A stretch of 64,000 nt of DNA from Luteibacter sp. SG786 (GTDB lineage Bacteria > Pseudomonadota > Gammaproteobacteria > Xanthomonadales > Rhodanobacteraceae), in contig NZ_JAAOYX010000003.1 of assembly GCF_011759605.1 (NCBI RefSeq), positions 732,107-796,106 on the forward strand, in the 5' to 3' direction. Position 1 is the first letter of the stretch, and each line of letters begins with the position of its first letter. Below are positions 21,301-29,002 of the stretch, in pieces. The notes under the pieces were generated by a model that saw only the letters and a program-made list of their open reading frames with translations, made no database searches and was not told the DNA's origin. A program made the translations under genes and the position numbers.

Positions 21301-21956
21301 TCGAGCAGGGCGCGTTCGGCGGAAGACATCGTGTCGATGAGCTTGCGCATGTTGCCCGTCGTCACGCTGCGGTCCGCGAAATAGCGCGCGCGGATCGCCT
21401 CGCGCGCCGCTGCGGCTTCCGGCGTGGGGTCGCCGCTGGCGTCACGCATCGGACGCAGCGCGTGGGCGACGGTGTCCTCGCGCCAGCGGTCAAGGAGGTC
21501 CTGGAGCCGGTCGAGGCGCGACTGCTGCAGCGGGTTGTCGGCCGTCAACTGGCGAAGCGTTGCCAGGTGGCTCGAAAGCGCGGCGTCCGCGGCTTCGAAG
21601 TCGGCGTATTCCCCCTCGTCGCGGTTCAGCAGGTAACCGCGCACCGCGGCCTGCCGTGCTCGCGCCGCATCGCTCACGTCCGCCAGCGTGAGCAGCACCA
21701 CATAGGTGTGCGACGACCAGTCGCGGCTTTCGGCCTCACGGCCGATCGAAGCCAGGTTCGCGAGGTTGGTGGCGACGAACAGGGCCAGCAGCGCGCCGAT
21801 GGCGAGGAGGATCTTGCGTTGCAACGGCTGGTCGGCCAGCCAGGTGTTCCGCGTGGTGGGATTGGGCATGCGTGGATCGCTGGTTCCGGCAGACGACGAG
21901 TCTTCGTCTCCGTTGGTACACCCAACGGACGCGCTCGTCCGTGGGACGCGGCTCAT
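18342..21956 (-). CDS. hybrid sensor histidine kinase with three receiver domains
   Basis: 1204 aa from ATG 21956. ATG 21869 is possible and begins closer to the first membrane helix; the open frame to 22022 overlaps the upstream gene. Order: TM (about 48-65), CHASE3-like periplasmic helices, TM (about 236-252), HAMP (about 250-310), GAF (about 325-465), coiled coil, HisKA with His544 in M-S-H-E-L-R-T-P-L-N, HATPase with G-T-G-L-G-L-A-I, then three REC domains. The REC Asp residues are in L-L-D-V-M-L-P, V-L-D-L-G-L-P and L-M-D-V-M-M-P. It fits the complex hybrid kinases that integrate stress signals. It lies between a CPBP protease gene and the REC-GGDEF gene, probably one operon. Confidence 0.9.
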   Translation of the reverse strand: MSRVPRTSASVGCTNGDEDSSSAGTSDPRMPNPTTRNTWLADQPLQRKILLAIGALLALFVATNLANLASIGREAESRDWSSHTYVVLLTLADVSDAARARQAAVRGYLLNRDEGEYADFEAADAALSSHLATLRQLTADNPLQQSRLDRLQDLLDRWREDTVAHALRPMRDASGDPTPEAAAAREAIRARYFADRSVTTGNMRKLIDTMSSAERALLDVRNAKVERQLRLTRWIDLGSLLACLAFGLFVIRMTARLVTRPIVKMTGLMTRLAGHDHTVEVRQLTRGDEIGEMARALQVFKEMAIESDNQTWLKSSVASISNRLQQATTFGTFAGTLMSELAPRLGAGLCAFYARRPETRKFELLGSYGYKTQQQAPRMVEPGEGLVGQAALERHAIVLNDVPDNYASIHSATGGAPPRSVVLLPVISREDVLGVIEVASFAPLTDVQRELLDELMPIVALSLENLRRTAELQEQSQRLMASEEELRVQAEELHASNEELRDKGNALNRQNDALEALQRETQEKAEELARASRYKSEFLANMSHELRTPLNSLLILSRSLADNDENNLTGEQVESARIIHDAGSSLLRLINDILDLSKVEAGKMELAIDTVSLADLVRTLGRTFNHVAREKKLSFEIRLSPELPATIRTDGGKLEQVVNNLLSNAFKFTSRGGVDVDIARPARNAQLPAGLDPARSIAIAVKDSGIGIPADKFQKVFHAFEQVDASTSRQFGGTGLGLAISRRIAALLGGDIGLRSEPGDGSTFTVYLPEDTPDPDGRPEAIPAQRAAAEATLPVSPALLPEGIDDDRAGIEPGDTVILVVEDDPAFARILADMIRRKGYRVLAATDGESGLALARRHRPTGILLDVMLPGMDGWTVIERLKADAVTRHIPVHFISATDDATRGLELGAVGFLTKPVSRESIIAAFDRLVHFSEGRARQVLVVDDDAGARAAVRTLLKDDEVTVDEAGTGEDALAMTAGKTYDCIVLDLGLPGMSGFDFLEQLSQRGNAPPVVVYSGRDLSREESMRIRRHTDSIVLKGARSPDRLLDEVSLFLHSIRQGASSTAGATHAASADREAALQGRRVLLVDDDMRNLFALSKVLRGKGIDVAMAQDGRKALDLLDKRPDLELVLMDVMMPGMDGYETMREIRARPTVAHVPVIALTAKAMRGDRERCLEAGANDYLAKPIDVNRLLSMIRAWLPPLD

Positions 21957-21969
21957 AATGTGACGCCGG

Positions 21970-22887
21970 TCACGCGATGGCGGCGCGCTTCCGTCGCCAC
22001 GACGGGGCCAGCAGGCTGCCACGGCGCACGGCGATCGCCAGGCAGGCGGCAGTCGCCACCGAGCACAGGCCCAGCGCGACCACCGAAGCCTCGGCCCCGA
22101 AGGCGCCGCCGGTCAGCCAGTCGGGGCCCTGCATGTGCGAACCCAGAAGGCCGCGTTGCTCGAAACCCGAGACCGGCACGCCGTAGAAGGGGCCCTGGGC
22201 CACGTTCCATGCGGCGTGCGCCCCCATGCAGACCCACAAGGAGCGGGTCACGTGGTAAAGCAGGCCGAACAGCAGCCCCGCTTCGAGCGCGATGGCTAGC
22301 GCGCTCCAGGCCGTGGCGTTCGGATTCCAGATGTGCAGGCCGCCGAACACCGCAGCCGAGAGCAGCAGCGCCGCCCATGTGCCCAGCCCTTCCTCGACGA
22401 TGCGGAAAATGACGCCGCGGCTGACGATTTCCTCGCCGACTCCGGCCCCCACGCCCATGACCAGGATGGGGCCGAGCCAGTGCACGTCGCGGTTCACGCC
22501 GTCGACCACGTAGGCACCCAGCGCCCACAGGGTGCCGACCACCAGCGAGAACACGACGGCACCGCCGGCGATGCCGAGCAGGAGATGCGGAACGGCTTTT
22601 CGCGCCGCCAGCTCGTCCACCCGGCGATGCTCGATGGTGCGCACGAGCAACCAGTAAGCGAGGACGACCGGGGCCAGACGCAGCGCCTCGATCAACGGGG
22701 TGACCTGATCGAAGGAAAGGTTGGTGCGGGGCAGGCCCAGGCCGTCGTAGACACGTCCGGCGATGAAGCGAAGCGCGATCATCGTGATGAAGAAGGCAAC
22801 GATGCGGCCCAGGGGCGAACGCAGGAGCCGAAGGGGCAGGGGCAGTGATGGTGTCGGTGTCGTCGCTTCGGTGGGTTGGGCGGACAT
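21970..22887 (-). CDS. CPBP-family intramembrane metalloprotease
   Basis: 305 aa, with an N-terminal cytoplasmic tail rich in Thr/Pro and about seven membrane segments. Canonical motif 1 is G-E-E-I-V-S-R-G-V-I-F-R, motif 2 is F-G-G-L-H-I-W-N and motif 3 is G-A-H-A-A-W-N, so the metal site is complete. The TGA lies 13 bases before the hybrid-kinase ATG. It is divergent from the cNMP-reductase gene across 126 bases. Substrate unknown. Confidence 0.87.
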   Translation of the reverse strand: MSAQPTEATTPTPSLPLPLRLLRSPLGRIVAFFITMIALRFIAGRVYDGLGLPRTNLSFDQVTPLIEALRLAPVVLAYWLLVRTIEHRRVDELAARKAVPHLLLGIAGGAVVFSLVVGTLWALGAYVVDGVNRDVHWLGPILVMGVGAGVGEEIVSRGVIFRIVEEGLGTWAALLLSAAVFGGLHIWNPNATAWSALAIALEAGLLFGLLYHVTRSLWVCMGAHAAWNVAQGPFYGVPVSGFEQRGLLGSHMQGPDWLTGGAFGAEASVVALGLCSVATAACLAIAVRRGSLLAPSWRRKRAAIA

Positions 22888-23013
22888 GGGGCTCTCGGTC
22901 GATGGGCTTGCAGCCGCAGTCTACGCAGGCATCATGGTGTTCCGATACAAGCCGCCCCGCTCCGGTTCCGTTAAGGTCCCTGGTTACCTATCCGCGTTCC
23001 TGGATCGACACCG

Positions 23014-24672
23014 ATGGCCATTCCGCCCGACAACGACCCGTCCAGCCCGCAGAACCGGCGCGAGCAGACGTTCCCGCAGCTCAACGACGAGATGGCGGCG
23101 CGTCTGGTGAAATACGGTGTCGAGGAAATGGTGCCCGCGGGCACCGTGCTCTTCCGCCGGGGCGATCGGCGTATCGACTACTTTTTCGTGATCGAAGGCT
23201 GCATCGAGATCTACGACCTCGACAAGGACGGCCAGCCAAACGTGTTCGTGGTGCACGGTCCCAGCCAGTTCACCGGTGAGGTCGATCTGTTCAGCGAAAG
23301 GCAGGCCCTGGTGAATGGCCGCACAGGGGCTGACTCGCGACTCGTGCGCGTGGACCCCACGGCCTTCCGGAAGCTCGTTTCCGGGGAGCCGGACATCGGC
23401 GAGATCATCATGCGCGCGTTCATCCTGCGTCGCGTGGGCCTGATCCAGAGCGGGCAGGGCGGCGTGATTCTCGTCGGTTCCTCGCACGCCGCCGATACGA
23501 TACGCCTGCGCAGCTTCCTCATCCGTAACGGCTACCCGTACCGGTTGCTCGACACCGACGTCGACGAGGACGCCGTGCACCTGCTGGACTGCCTGGGTGT
23601 CCGCCCGTCGGAATGCCCCGTGGTGGTCATGCCGGATCGCCGCGTGCTGCGTTGTCCCACCACCTCCCAACTGGCGGACGAACTCGGCATCACCATCCTG
23701 CTCGACGGCGATCACGTGCACGATGTGGCCGTGATCGGTGCGGGCCCGGCCGGGTTGGCGGCTGCCGTATATGCCGCGTCCGAAGGGCTGGACACGCTGG
23801 TGCTCGAAGCCCTGGCGCCGGGTGGCCAGGCCGGCACGAGTTCCAAGATCGAGAACTACCTCGGCTTTCCCACTGGCATCTCGGGCCAGGCCCTCGCGGG
23901 GCGTGCGCAGGTGCAGGCGATGAAATTCGGTGCGCACATGGCCATCGCGCGGTCGGTGCAGGGCATGGATTGCGCCAGGCACCCCTATCGCCTGCTGCTC
24001 GACGACGGCACATCGGTCAGCGCCCGCGCGGTGGTGGTGGCCACCGGCGCACGCTACCGCAAGCTGGACCACCTCGACTACGAGCGTTTCGAAGGCCAGG
24101 GTATCCACTACGCCGCCACCGCGATGGAAGCCACGCTCTGCGCCGGCGAGGAAGTGGTCGTGGTCGGCGGCGGCAACAGCGCCGGGCAGGCGGCGGTGTT
24201 CCTCGCCCGCACCGCCGCACACGTGCACATCCTGGTGCGCAGCGACGGGCTGGCCGCGACGATGTCCGATTACCTGGTGCAGCGTATCGCACAGTCGCCG
24301 CGGATCACGCTGCATACCCGCTGCCAGGTGGATCACCTGGACGGCGATGCTTACTTGCGCGAGGTGGGTTGGCGATGCGCGGACGGCGCGCAGAAGCGGA
24401 TCAAGGCGGGCAGTCTGTTCGTCATGATTGGCGCGGAGCCCAACACCGCCTGGCTGGACGGCTGCCTCGACCTCGACCGGAAAGGGTTCGTGCTGACCGG
24501 GCGGGACGCGGACGGCTACGCCACGCCCTCACCCTTTGCCACCACGCTCCGTGGCGTGTTCGCCGTGGGCGACGTGCGCTCGGGTTCCATCAAGCGCGTG
24601 GCGTCCAGCGTGGGCGAAGGATCGGTGGTGGTGCAGGCCATCCACCGCTTCCTCAATCCATCGCCGATGTAG
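23014..24672 (+). CDS. cyclic-nucleotide-binding / thioredoxin-reductase-like fusion lacking CxxC
   Basis: 552 aa in three parts. Residues about 30-145 form a cNMP-binding fold (V-P-A-G-T-V-L-F-R-R-G-D, F-T-G-E-V-D-L-F). Residues 150-230 form a thioredoxin/glutaredoxin-like segment without CxxC. Residues 236-552 form an FAD/NADPH oxidoreductase with G-A-G-P-A-G (242-247), G-G-Q-A-G-T-S-S and G-G-G-N-S-A-G-Q (385-392). Where E. coli TrxB has C-A-T-C, this protein has A-A-T-A (367-370), so it cannot reduce thioredoxin by the classical dithiol route. Such fusions are annotated as thioredoxin-disulfide reductases, but the electron acceptor here is unknown. Confidence 0.85.
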   Translation: MAIPPDNDPSSPQNRREQTFPQLNDEMAARLVKYGVEEMVPAGTVLFRRGDRRIDYFFVIEGCIEIYDLDKDGQPNVFVVHGPSQFTGEVDLFSERQALVNGRTGADSRLVRVDPTAFRKLVSGEPDIGEIIMRAFILRRVGLIQSGQGGVILVGSSHAADTIRLRSFLIRNGYPYRLLDTDVDEDAVHLLDCLGVRPSECPVVVMPDRRVLRCPTTSQLADELGITILLDGDHVHDVAVIGAGPAGLAAAVYAASEGLDTLVLEALAPGGQAGTSSKIENYLGFPTGISGQALAGRAQVQAMKFGAHMAIARSVQGMDCARHPYRLLLDDGTSVSARAVVVATGARYRKLDHLDYERFEGQGIHYAATAMEATLCAGEEVVVVGGGNSAGQAAVFLARTAAHVHILVRSDGLAATMSDYLVQRIAQSPRITLHTRCQVDHLDGDAYLREVGWRCADGAQKRIKAGSLFVMIGAEPNTAWLDGCLDLDRKGFVLTGRDADGYATPSPFATTLRGVFAVGDVRSGSIKRVASSVGEGSVVVQAIHRFLNPSPM

Positions 24673-24685
24673 GCCCGCTTCGGGG

Positions 24686-26287
24686 CTAGACCTCGACCGA
24701 GGCCGCGTGTTCGCGCGTGGCCGAGAAGCGCACCGTTGGCCAGCGTTCCTGCGCGAGTTGCAGGTTAACGCGGGTGGGCGCCAGGTAGACCAGCTCGCCC
24801 GCGGCATCGATGGCGAGGTTGCCGGCGTTCTTCTCCCGGAACTCTTCCAGCTTCTTTGTGTCGTCGCAGTGGATCCAGCGTGCCGTGGCCACGCCCACCT
24901 GTTCGAACGTGGCGTCCACGTTGTATTCGTCCTTGAGGCGGTAGGCCACCACGTCGAACTGCAGCACGCCGACCGCACCGAGGATCAGGTCGTTCGACAT
25001 CAGCGGCCGGAAGAACTGCGTGGCGCCTTCCTCCGACAACTGTGCCAAGCCCTTCTGCAGGGCCTTCATCTTCATGGGGTCGCGCAGGCGCGCACGCCGG
25101 AAGAGCTCGGGTGCGAAGTTGGGAATGCCGGTGAAGGAAAGCGGTTCGCCCTCGGTGAACGTGTCGCCGATGGTGATGGTGCCATGGTTGTGCAGGCCGA
25201 TGACGTCGCCGGGATAGGCGCGCTCCACGATCTCGCGGTCGGAGGCCATGAAGGTGAGCGCGTTGGCGATGCGCACTTCCTTCCCGGTGCGCGTCTGCTG
25301 CATCTTCATGCCGGCGGTGTACGTGCCCGAGCACACGCGCATGAACGCCACGCGGTCGCGGTGGGCGGGGTCCATGTTTGCCTGGATCTTGAACACAAAG
25401 CCGGTCAGTTTCTCCTCTTCCGGCTTCACTTCCCGCGTGAGGGTGCTGCGCGGACGCGGGGAAGGCGCGTGCTCCACGAAGAAATCGAGAAGCAGCTGCA
25501 CGCCGAAGTTGTTCACGGCGGAGCCGAAGAACACCGGTGTCTGCTTGCCGGCCAGATACGCCTCCACGTCGAACGGATTCGATGCGCCGAGCACGAGTTC
25601 CAGTTCCTCGCGCAGTTCGTCGAGCGCCGCCTGGCCGATCTTCGCGGCAAGTTCGGGATGGTCCAGGCCCTTGAAGATCGTGGAGTCCTGGCGGGTGAAG
25701 TTCTTGCCGGGCTCGAACACGTGCACCTCGTCCAACAGCACGTGGTACACGCCCTTCAGGCGCGAACCCATGCCGATGGGCCATGTCACCGGGGCACAGG
25801 CGATGCCGAGCACCGATTCAACCTCGTCGAGCAGATCGATCGGCGAGCGGCCTTCACGGTCGAGCTTGTTGATGAAGGTCATGATCGGCGTGTCGCGCAG
25901 GCGGCAGACCTCCATGAGCTTGATGGTGCGTTCCTCCACGCCCTTGGCGCAGTCGATGACCATGAGCGCCGAATCGACCGCCGTGAGCACGCGATAGGTG
26001 TCTTCCGAGAAGTCCGCGTGGCCCGGGGTGTCGAGCAGGTTCACGATCGCCTGGTTGTACGGGAACTGCATGACCGACGACGTGACCGAGATGCCGCGCT
26101 CCTTTTCCAGGGCCATCCAGTCCGAGGTGGCATGCCGTGCGGCCTTGCGGCTCTTCACCGATCCGGCCATCTGGATGGCGCCTCCGAACAGAAGGAGCTT
26201 CTCGGTCAGGGTGGTCTTGCCCGCATCGGGGTGGCTGACGATGGCGAAGCTGCGCCGGCGGCGGGTTTCGGTGAGGTGTGCGGACAT
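24686..26287 (-). CDS. prfC: peptide chain release factor 3
   Basis: 533 aa translational GTPase. G1 is S-H-P-D-A-G-K-T-T, the switch region is [12 protein letters not shown]3 is D-T-P-G-H-A-D-F and G4 is N-K-L-D-R. The protein has the RF3-specific length and end. It recycles RF1/RF2 after termination. It is convergent with the cNMP-reductase gene (13-base gap) and has its own upstream region of 100 bases before a repeat. No oddity seen. Confidence 0.97.
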   Translation of the reverse strand: MSAHLTETRRRRSFAIVSHPDAGKTTLTEKLLLFGGAIQMAGSVKSRKAARHATSDWMALEKERGISVTSSVMQFPYNQAIVNLLDTPGHADFSEDTYRVLTAVDSALMVIDCAKGVEERTIKLMEVCRLRDTPIMTFINKLDREGRSPIDLLDEVESVLGIACAPVTWPIGMGSRLKGVYHVLLDEVHVFEPGKNFTRQDSTIFKGLDHPELAAKIGQAALDELREELELVLGASNPFDVEAYLAGKQTPVFFGSAVNNFGVQLLLDFFVEHAPSPRPRSTLTREVKPEEEKLTGFVFKIQANMDPAHRDRVAFMRVCSGTYTAGMKMQQTRTGKEVRIANALTFMASDREIVERAYPGDVIGLHNHGTITIGDTFTEGEPLSFTGIPNFAPELFRRARLRDPMKMKALQKGLAQLSEEGATQFFRPLMSNDLILGAVGVLQFDVVAYRLKDEYNVDATFEQVGVATARWIHCDDTKKLEEFREKNAGNLAIDAAGELVYLAPTRVNLQLAQERWPTVRFSATREHAASVEV

Positions 26288-26395
26288 CGGTCTGGGGTCG
26301 CTGATTCGGGCTAACCCCCTATTCTAGCAGGAATTTGCGGGCAGGACGGATCGCGCAGAGCGAGGATCGCAGACCGCCAGGATGCGAACGCTCCG

Positions 26396-26478
26396 TGTGG
26401 GAGCCGCTTCAGCGGCGATGGGTGCTCGCGGCAAGCCTGCCCGCTGCCGCGGGATCGCCGGCACAGCCGGCTCCCACA
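26396..26478. repeat. REP-like palindromic repeat, copy 2
   Basis: 83-base element from TGTGGGAGCC to GGCTCCCACA. The left arm holds GCCGCTTCAGCGGC, the centre CCCGCTGCCGCGGG and the right arm GCCGGCACAGCCGGC. It is nearly identical to copy 3 at 30102, so the two copies bracket the methionine operon. It lies in the 477-base gene-free stretch between prfC and metX. Confidence 0.88.
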
Positions 26479-26504
26479 GGAGATGGCCCTTGTGGATCGA
26501 GATT

Positions 26505-26536
26505 GGACATCTGGACGTCTAAACGTCTGTTGACAT
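26505..26536 (+). promoter_or_regulatory. tandem MetJ-type met boxes
   Basis: Four consecutive octamers without gaps: GGACATCT, GGACGTCT, AAACGTCT, GTTGACAT. The met-box consensus is AGACGTCT; the second and third boxes match at 7 of 8 positions and the first at 6 of 8. The fourth is weak and contains the -35 hexamer. Position and periodicity are exactly those of MetJ operators, so SAM-bound MetJ would block the promoter. Whether this organism encodes MetJ cannot be seen here. Confidence 0.65.
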
Positions 26537-26558
26537 GGCGGGCATCCGTGCGTATCGT
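26530..26558 (+). promoter_or_regulatory. metX-metB-hom promoter
   Basis: TTGACA (26530-26535), perfect -35, 17-base spacer, then TATCGT (26553-26558) as -10. The predicted start near 26565 coincides with the 5' end of the SAM riboswitch. Confidence 0.7.
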
Positions 26559-26565
26559 CGGTTCC

Positions 26566-26677
26566 ACTCATCGAGACCGGCTGAGGGACAGGCCCTTTGA
26601 AGCCGGGGCAACCTGCGGATTTCCGCGACGGTGCCAACTCCTGCGGGGCGTGTGTCACGCCAGCCGATAGATGGGAA
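26566..26677 (+). promoter_or_regulatory. SAM riboswitch (S-box, class I type) upstream of metX
   Basis: The conserved core is easily read: GAGGGACAGGCCC (26583-26595), GGCAACC (26607-26613) and GGTGCCAACTCCTGC (26630-26644). The closing helix P1 pairs ATCG near 26570 with CGAT near 26665. Downstream, GGG-C-ACG/CGT-A-CCC (about 26687-26707) forms a hairpin with no T-run before the ribosome-binding site AGGAA (26753-26757). This suggests translational rather than termination control. It should shut down methionine synthesis when SAM is high. Confidence 0.9.
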
Positions 26678-26764
26678 TGTCCGTTAGGGGCACGCGTTCG
26701 CGTACCCGTGGCGCAGGCAGACCTACCGGTTTCCGCAGGGGCTCGATCCCGACAGGAACCGGAC

Positions 26765-27802
26765 ATGCCAGCAGAGCCCGCCACCGTGATCTCCCTCTCC
26801 CCCGTGGCCACACCCGCCGCGTCTCGTCGTGCCTCCGACCTTACCGAGCAGCGCGGGACCCGACGCGTCGTCATTTCCCCTAAGTACGGCAGCGATCCCG
26901 TCGGGGTGGATGTGCGCTACCTGTGGTGCGGTGCGCCGGACGCCCCCACCGTCATCGTGCAGGGCGGCATCTCCGCCGATCGCGACGTATGCGCCGGCCG
27001 CGAGCGCAGCACGGGCTGGTGGGACGCTCTGGTGGCGGAAGGCGCCGCCATCGACCTGGCCGCCTGCCGTGTCCTTTCCATCGACTGGCTGGTGCCCGCC
27101 GACATCGACGGCGTGGCGTCGGTGTCGAGCGAAGACCAGGCGGCCGCGCTCGCCGCGCTGGTGGACGAGCTGGGCGTGGGCCGCGTACAGGCCTTCGTCG
27201 GATCGTCCTACGGCGCCATGGTGGGCCTCGCCTTCGGCGCCCTGTACCCCGGCAAGGTCAAGTCCCTGGTTCTCCTGGCAGGAGCGCATCGCCCGCACCC
27301 GCTCGCCACGGCGCAGCGCTCGGTGCAGCGCGGCATCGTACGGCTCGGACTCGCGTCGGGCCGCACCGGCGAGGCCCTCGCGCTCGCGCGCCAGCTCGCC
27401 ATGACCACCTACCGCGGCAGCGAGGAATTCTCGCGCCGTTTCGCCGCCGGCCCCGAGCTTCGCGACGGTCGTTTCCACTTTCCCGTGGAGGACTATCTCG
27501 AACACGCCGGACGCCGCTTCGTCGAGAGGTTCGACCCCGAGCGCTTCCTTGCGCTGTCCGAATCGATCGACCTGCACGACGTCGTCCCGGAGCAGGTCAC
27601 GGCGCCCGCCACGCTGGTCGGGTTCCCGTCCGACCGGCTCGTGCCGCTGGCCGATCTGTGCGAACTGCAGCGCCGTCTCGGTGGCACCGCCACGCTCGAA
27701 GTGCTGGATTCGCCCTTCGGACACGACGCCTTCCTCAAAGAAACCGTGCAGCTCGCGCCCGTGCTGCGTCAGGCACTCAACGACTGTTGCGGAGACCACT
27801 GA
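26765..27802 (+). CDS. metX: homoserine O-acyltransferase MetX
   Basis: 345 aa alpha/beta-hydrolase-fold acyltransferase. The nucleophile Ser148 is in V-G-S-S-Y-G-A-M and the catalytic His is in S-P-F-G-H-D-A-F-L near the end. V-Q-G-G-I-S-A-D-R is the oxyanion region. It acylates L-homoserine (succinyl or acetyl donor cannot be decided by eye; xanthomonad homologues are reported as succinyltransferases). ATG 26765 follows AGGAA by 7 bases. It is the first gene of metX-metB-hom. Confidence 0.9.
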   Translation: MPAEPATVISLSPVATPAASRRASDLTEQRGTRRVVISPKYGSDPVGVDVRYLWCGAPDAPTVIVQGGISADRDVCAGRERSTGWWDALVAEGAAIDLAACRVLSIDWLVPADIDGVASVSSEDQAAALAALVDELGVGRVQAFVGSSYGAMVGLAFGALYPGKVKSLVLLAGAHRPHPLATAQRSVQRGIVRLGLASGRTGEALALARQLAMTTYRGSEEFSRRFAAGPELRDGRFHFPVEDYLEHAGRRFVERFDPERFLALSESIDLHDVVPEQVTAPATLVGFPSDRLVPLADLCELQRRLGGTATLEVLDSPFGHDAFLKETVQLAPVLRQALNDCCGDH

Positions 27803-27805
27803 GCC

Positions 27806-29002
27806 ATGACCGATTCCCGTCGTCCCTCGACCCGCGCCGTGCGCGCCGGCATCGAATGCGATACGCAGCATGGCGCGGTAGTGCCGCCGCTGCACCTGTC
27901 CACGAATTACACGTTCGAAGGCTTCGGCCGTAAGCGCGCTTACGACTACTCGCGCAGCGGCAACCCCACGCGCGACCTTCTCGCCGAAGCGCTTGCCGAA
28001 CTCGAAGAGGGCGCGGGCGCGGTCGTCACGGGCACCGGCATGTCGGCGGTGGCGCTGGCGCTGGAACTCGTGCCGGCCGGCGCGCTCGTGCTCGCCGCCC
28101 ATGATTGTTACGGCGGCACCTGGCGCCTGCTCGACGCGTGGGCGCGCAAGGGGCGCTTCCAGGTGCGCTTCGTCGACTTCACCGATCCGGCGGCGCTTGC
28201 CGACGGCCTGGCCGCGCGACCCGCGCTGGTCTGGATAGAGACGCCCTCGAATCCGCTGCTGCGCATTACCGACGTGCGCCATGTGGCGCAGGCTGCGCGT
28301 GCCGCCGGCGCGCTGACCGTGGTGGACAACACCTTCCTTTCCCCGGCGTTGCAGCAGCCGTTGAAGCTCGGTGCCGACATCGTCGTGCATTCCACCACGA
28401 AGTACATCAACGGCCACAGCGACGTGGTGGGCGGCGCGGTCGTCGCCGCCGATCCGGCGGTGGTCGAACAGCTCAAGTGGTGGGGCAACTGCAATGGCGT
28501 AACCGGCTCGCCGTTCGACAGCTACCTCACGCTGCGCGGCGTGCGCACGTTGTCCGTGCGCCTGCGGGCGCACGAAGAGAACGCGCGCCGCATCGCCAGC
28601 GTGCTGGACGGCCACGACGCCGTCGAGCAGGTCTACTACCCCGGTCTTGCCTCGCATCCCGGCCATACGCTGGCCCAGCGCCAACAGTATGGGTTCGGTG
28701 CCATGCTGAGCTTCGAGGTTGCCGGCGGCACCGATGCCATCGAAGCCTTCGTCGACGGCCTGCGCTACTTCTCGCTCGCGGAATCGCTGGGTGGGGTGGA
28801 AAGCCTCGTGGCGCACCCGGCCACGATGACGCACGCGGCCATGGCGCCGGAGGCGCGCCGGGTGGCCGGCATCGCCGACAACCTGTTGCGCCTGTCGGTC
28901 GGCATCGAGGACGGTGACGACCTCATCGAAGACATCGAGGCAGGGCTCGCACGCGCGGCCGCGGTCGCCTCGGCGGTCTCGAAACGCAAGGTCGGCGCAT
29001 GA
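27806..29002 (+). CDS. metB: cystathionine gamma-synthase / O-acylhomoserine sulfhydrylase
   Basis: 398 aa PLP enzyme of the Cys/Met metabolism family. The PLP lysine is in H-S-T-T-K-Y-I-N-G-H-S-D-V-V-G-G. Other marks are Y-D-Y-S-R-S-G-N-P-T-R, E-T-P-S-N-P and S-L-G-G-V-E-S-L-V-A-H-P. It condenses the MetX product with cysteine (or sulfide). It starts 3 bases after the metX stop and overlaps hom by ATGA. Confidence 0.92.
   Translation: MTDSRRPSTRAVRAGIECDTQHGAVVPPLHLSTNYTFEGFGRKRAYDYSRSGNPTRDLLAEALAELEEGAGAVVTGTGMSAVALALELVPAGALVLAAHDCYGGTWRLLDAWARKGRFQVRFVDFTDPAALADGLAARPALVWIETPSNPLLRITDVRHVAQAARAAGALTVVDNTFLSPALQQPLKLGADIVVHSTTKYINGHSDVVGGAVVAADPAVVEQLKWWGNCNGVTGSPFDSYLTLRGVRTLSVRLRAHEENARRIASVLDGHDAVEQVYYPGLASHPGHTLAQRQQYGFGAMLSFEVAGGTDAIEAFVDGLRYFSLAESLGGVESLVAHPATMTHAAMAPEARRVAGIADNLLRLSVGIEDGDDLIEDIEAGLARAAAVASAVSKRKVGA

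Noticed and set aside
24673-24685. GCCC...GGGGC between convergent genes as an intrinsic terminator
   Set aside because: Stem is only four or five pairs and there is no T-run on either strand.
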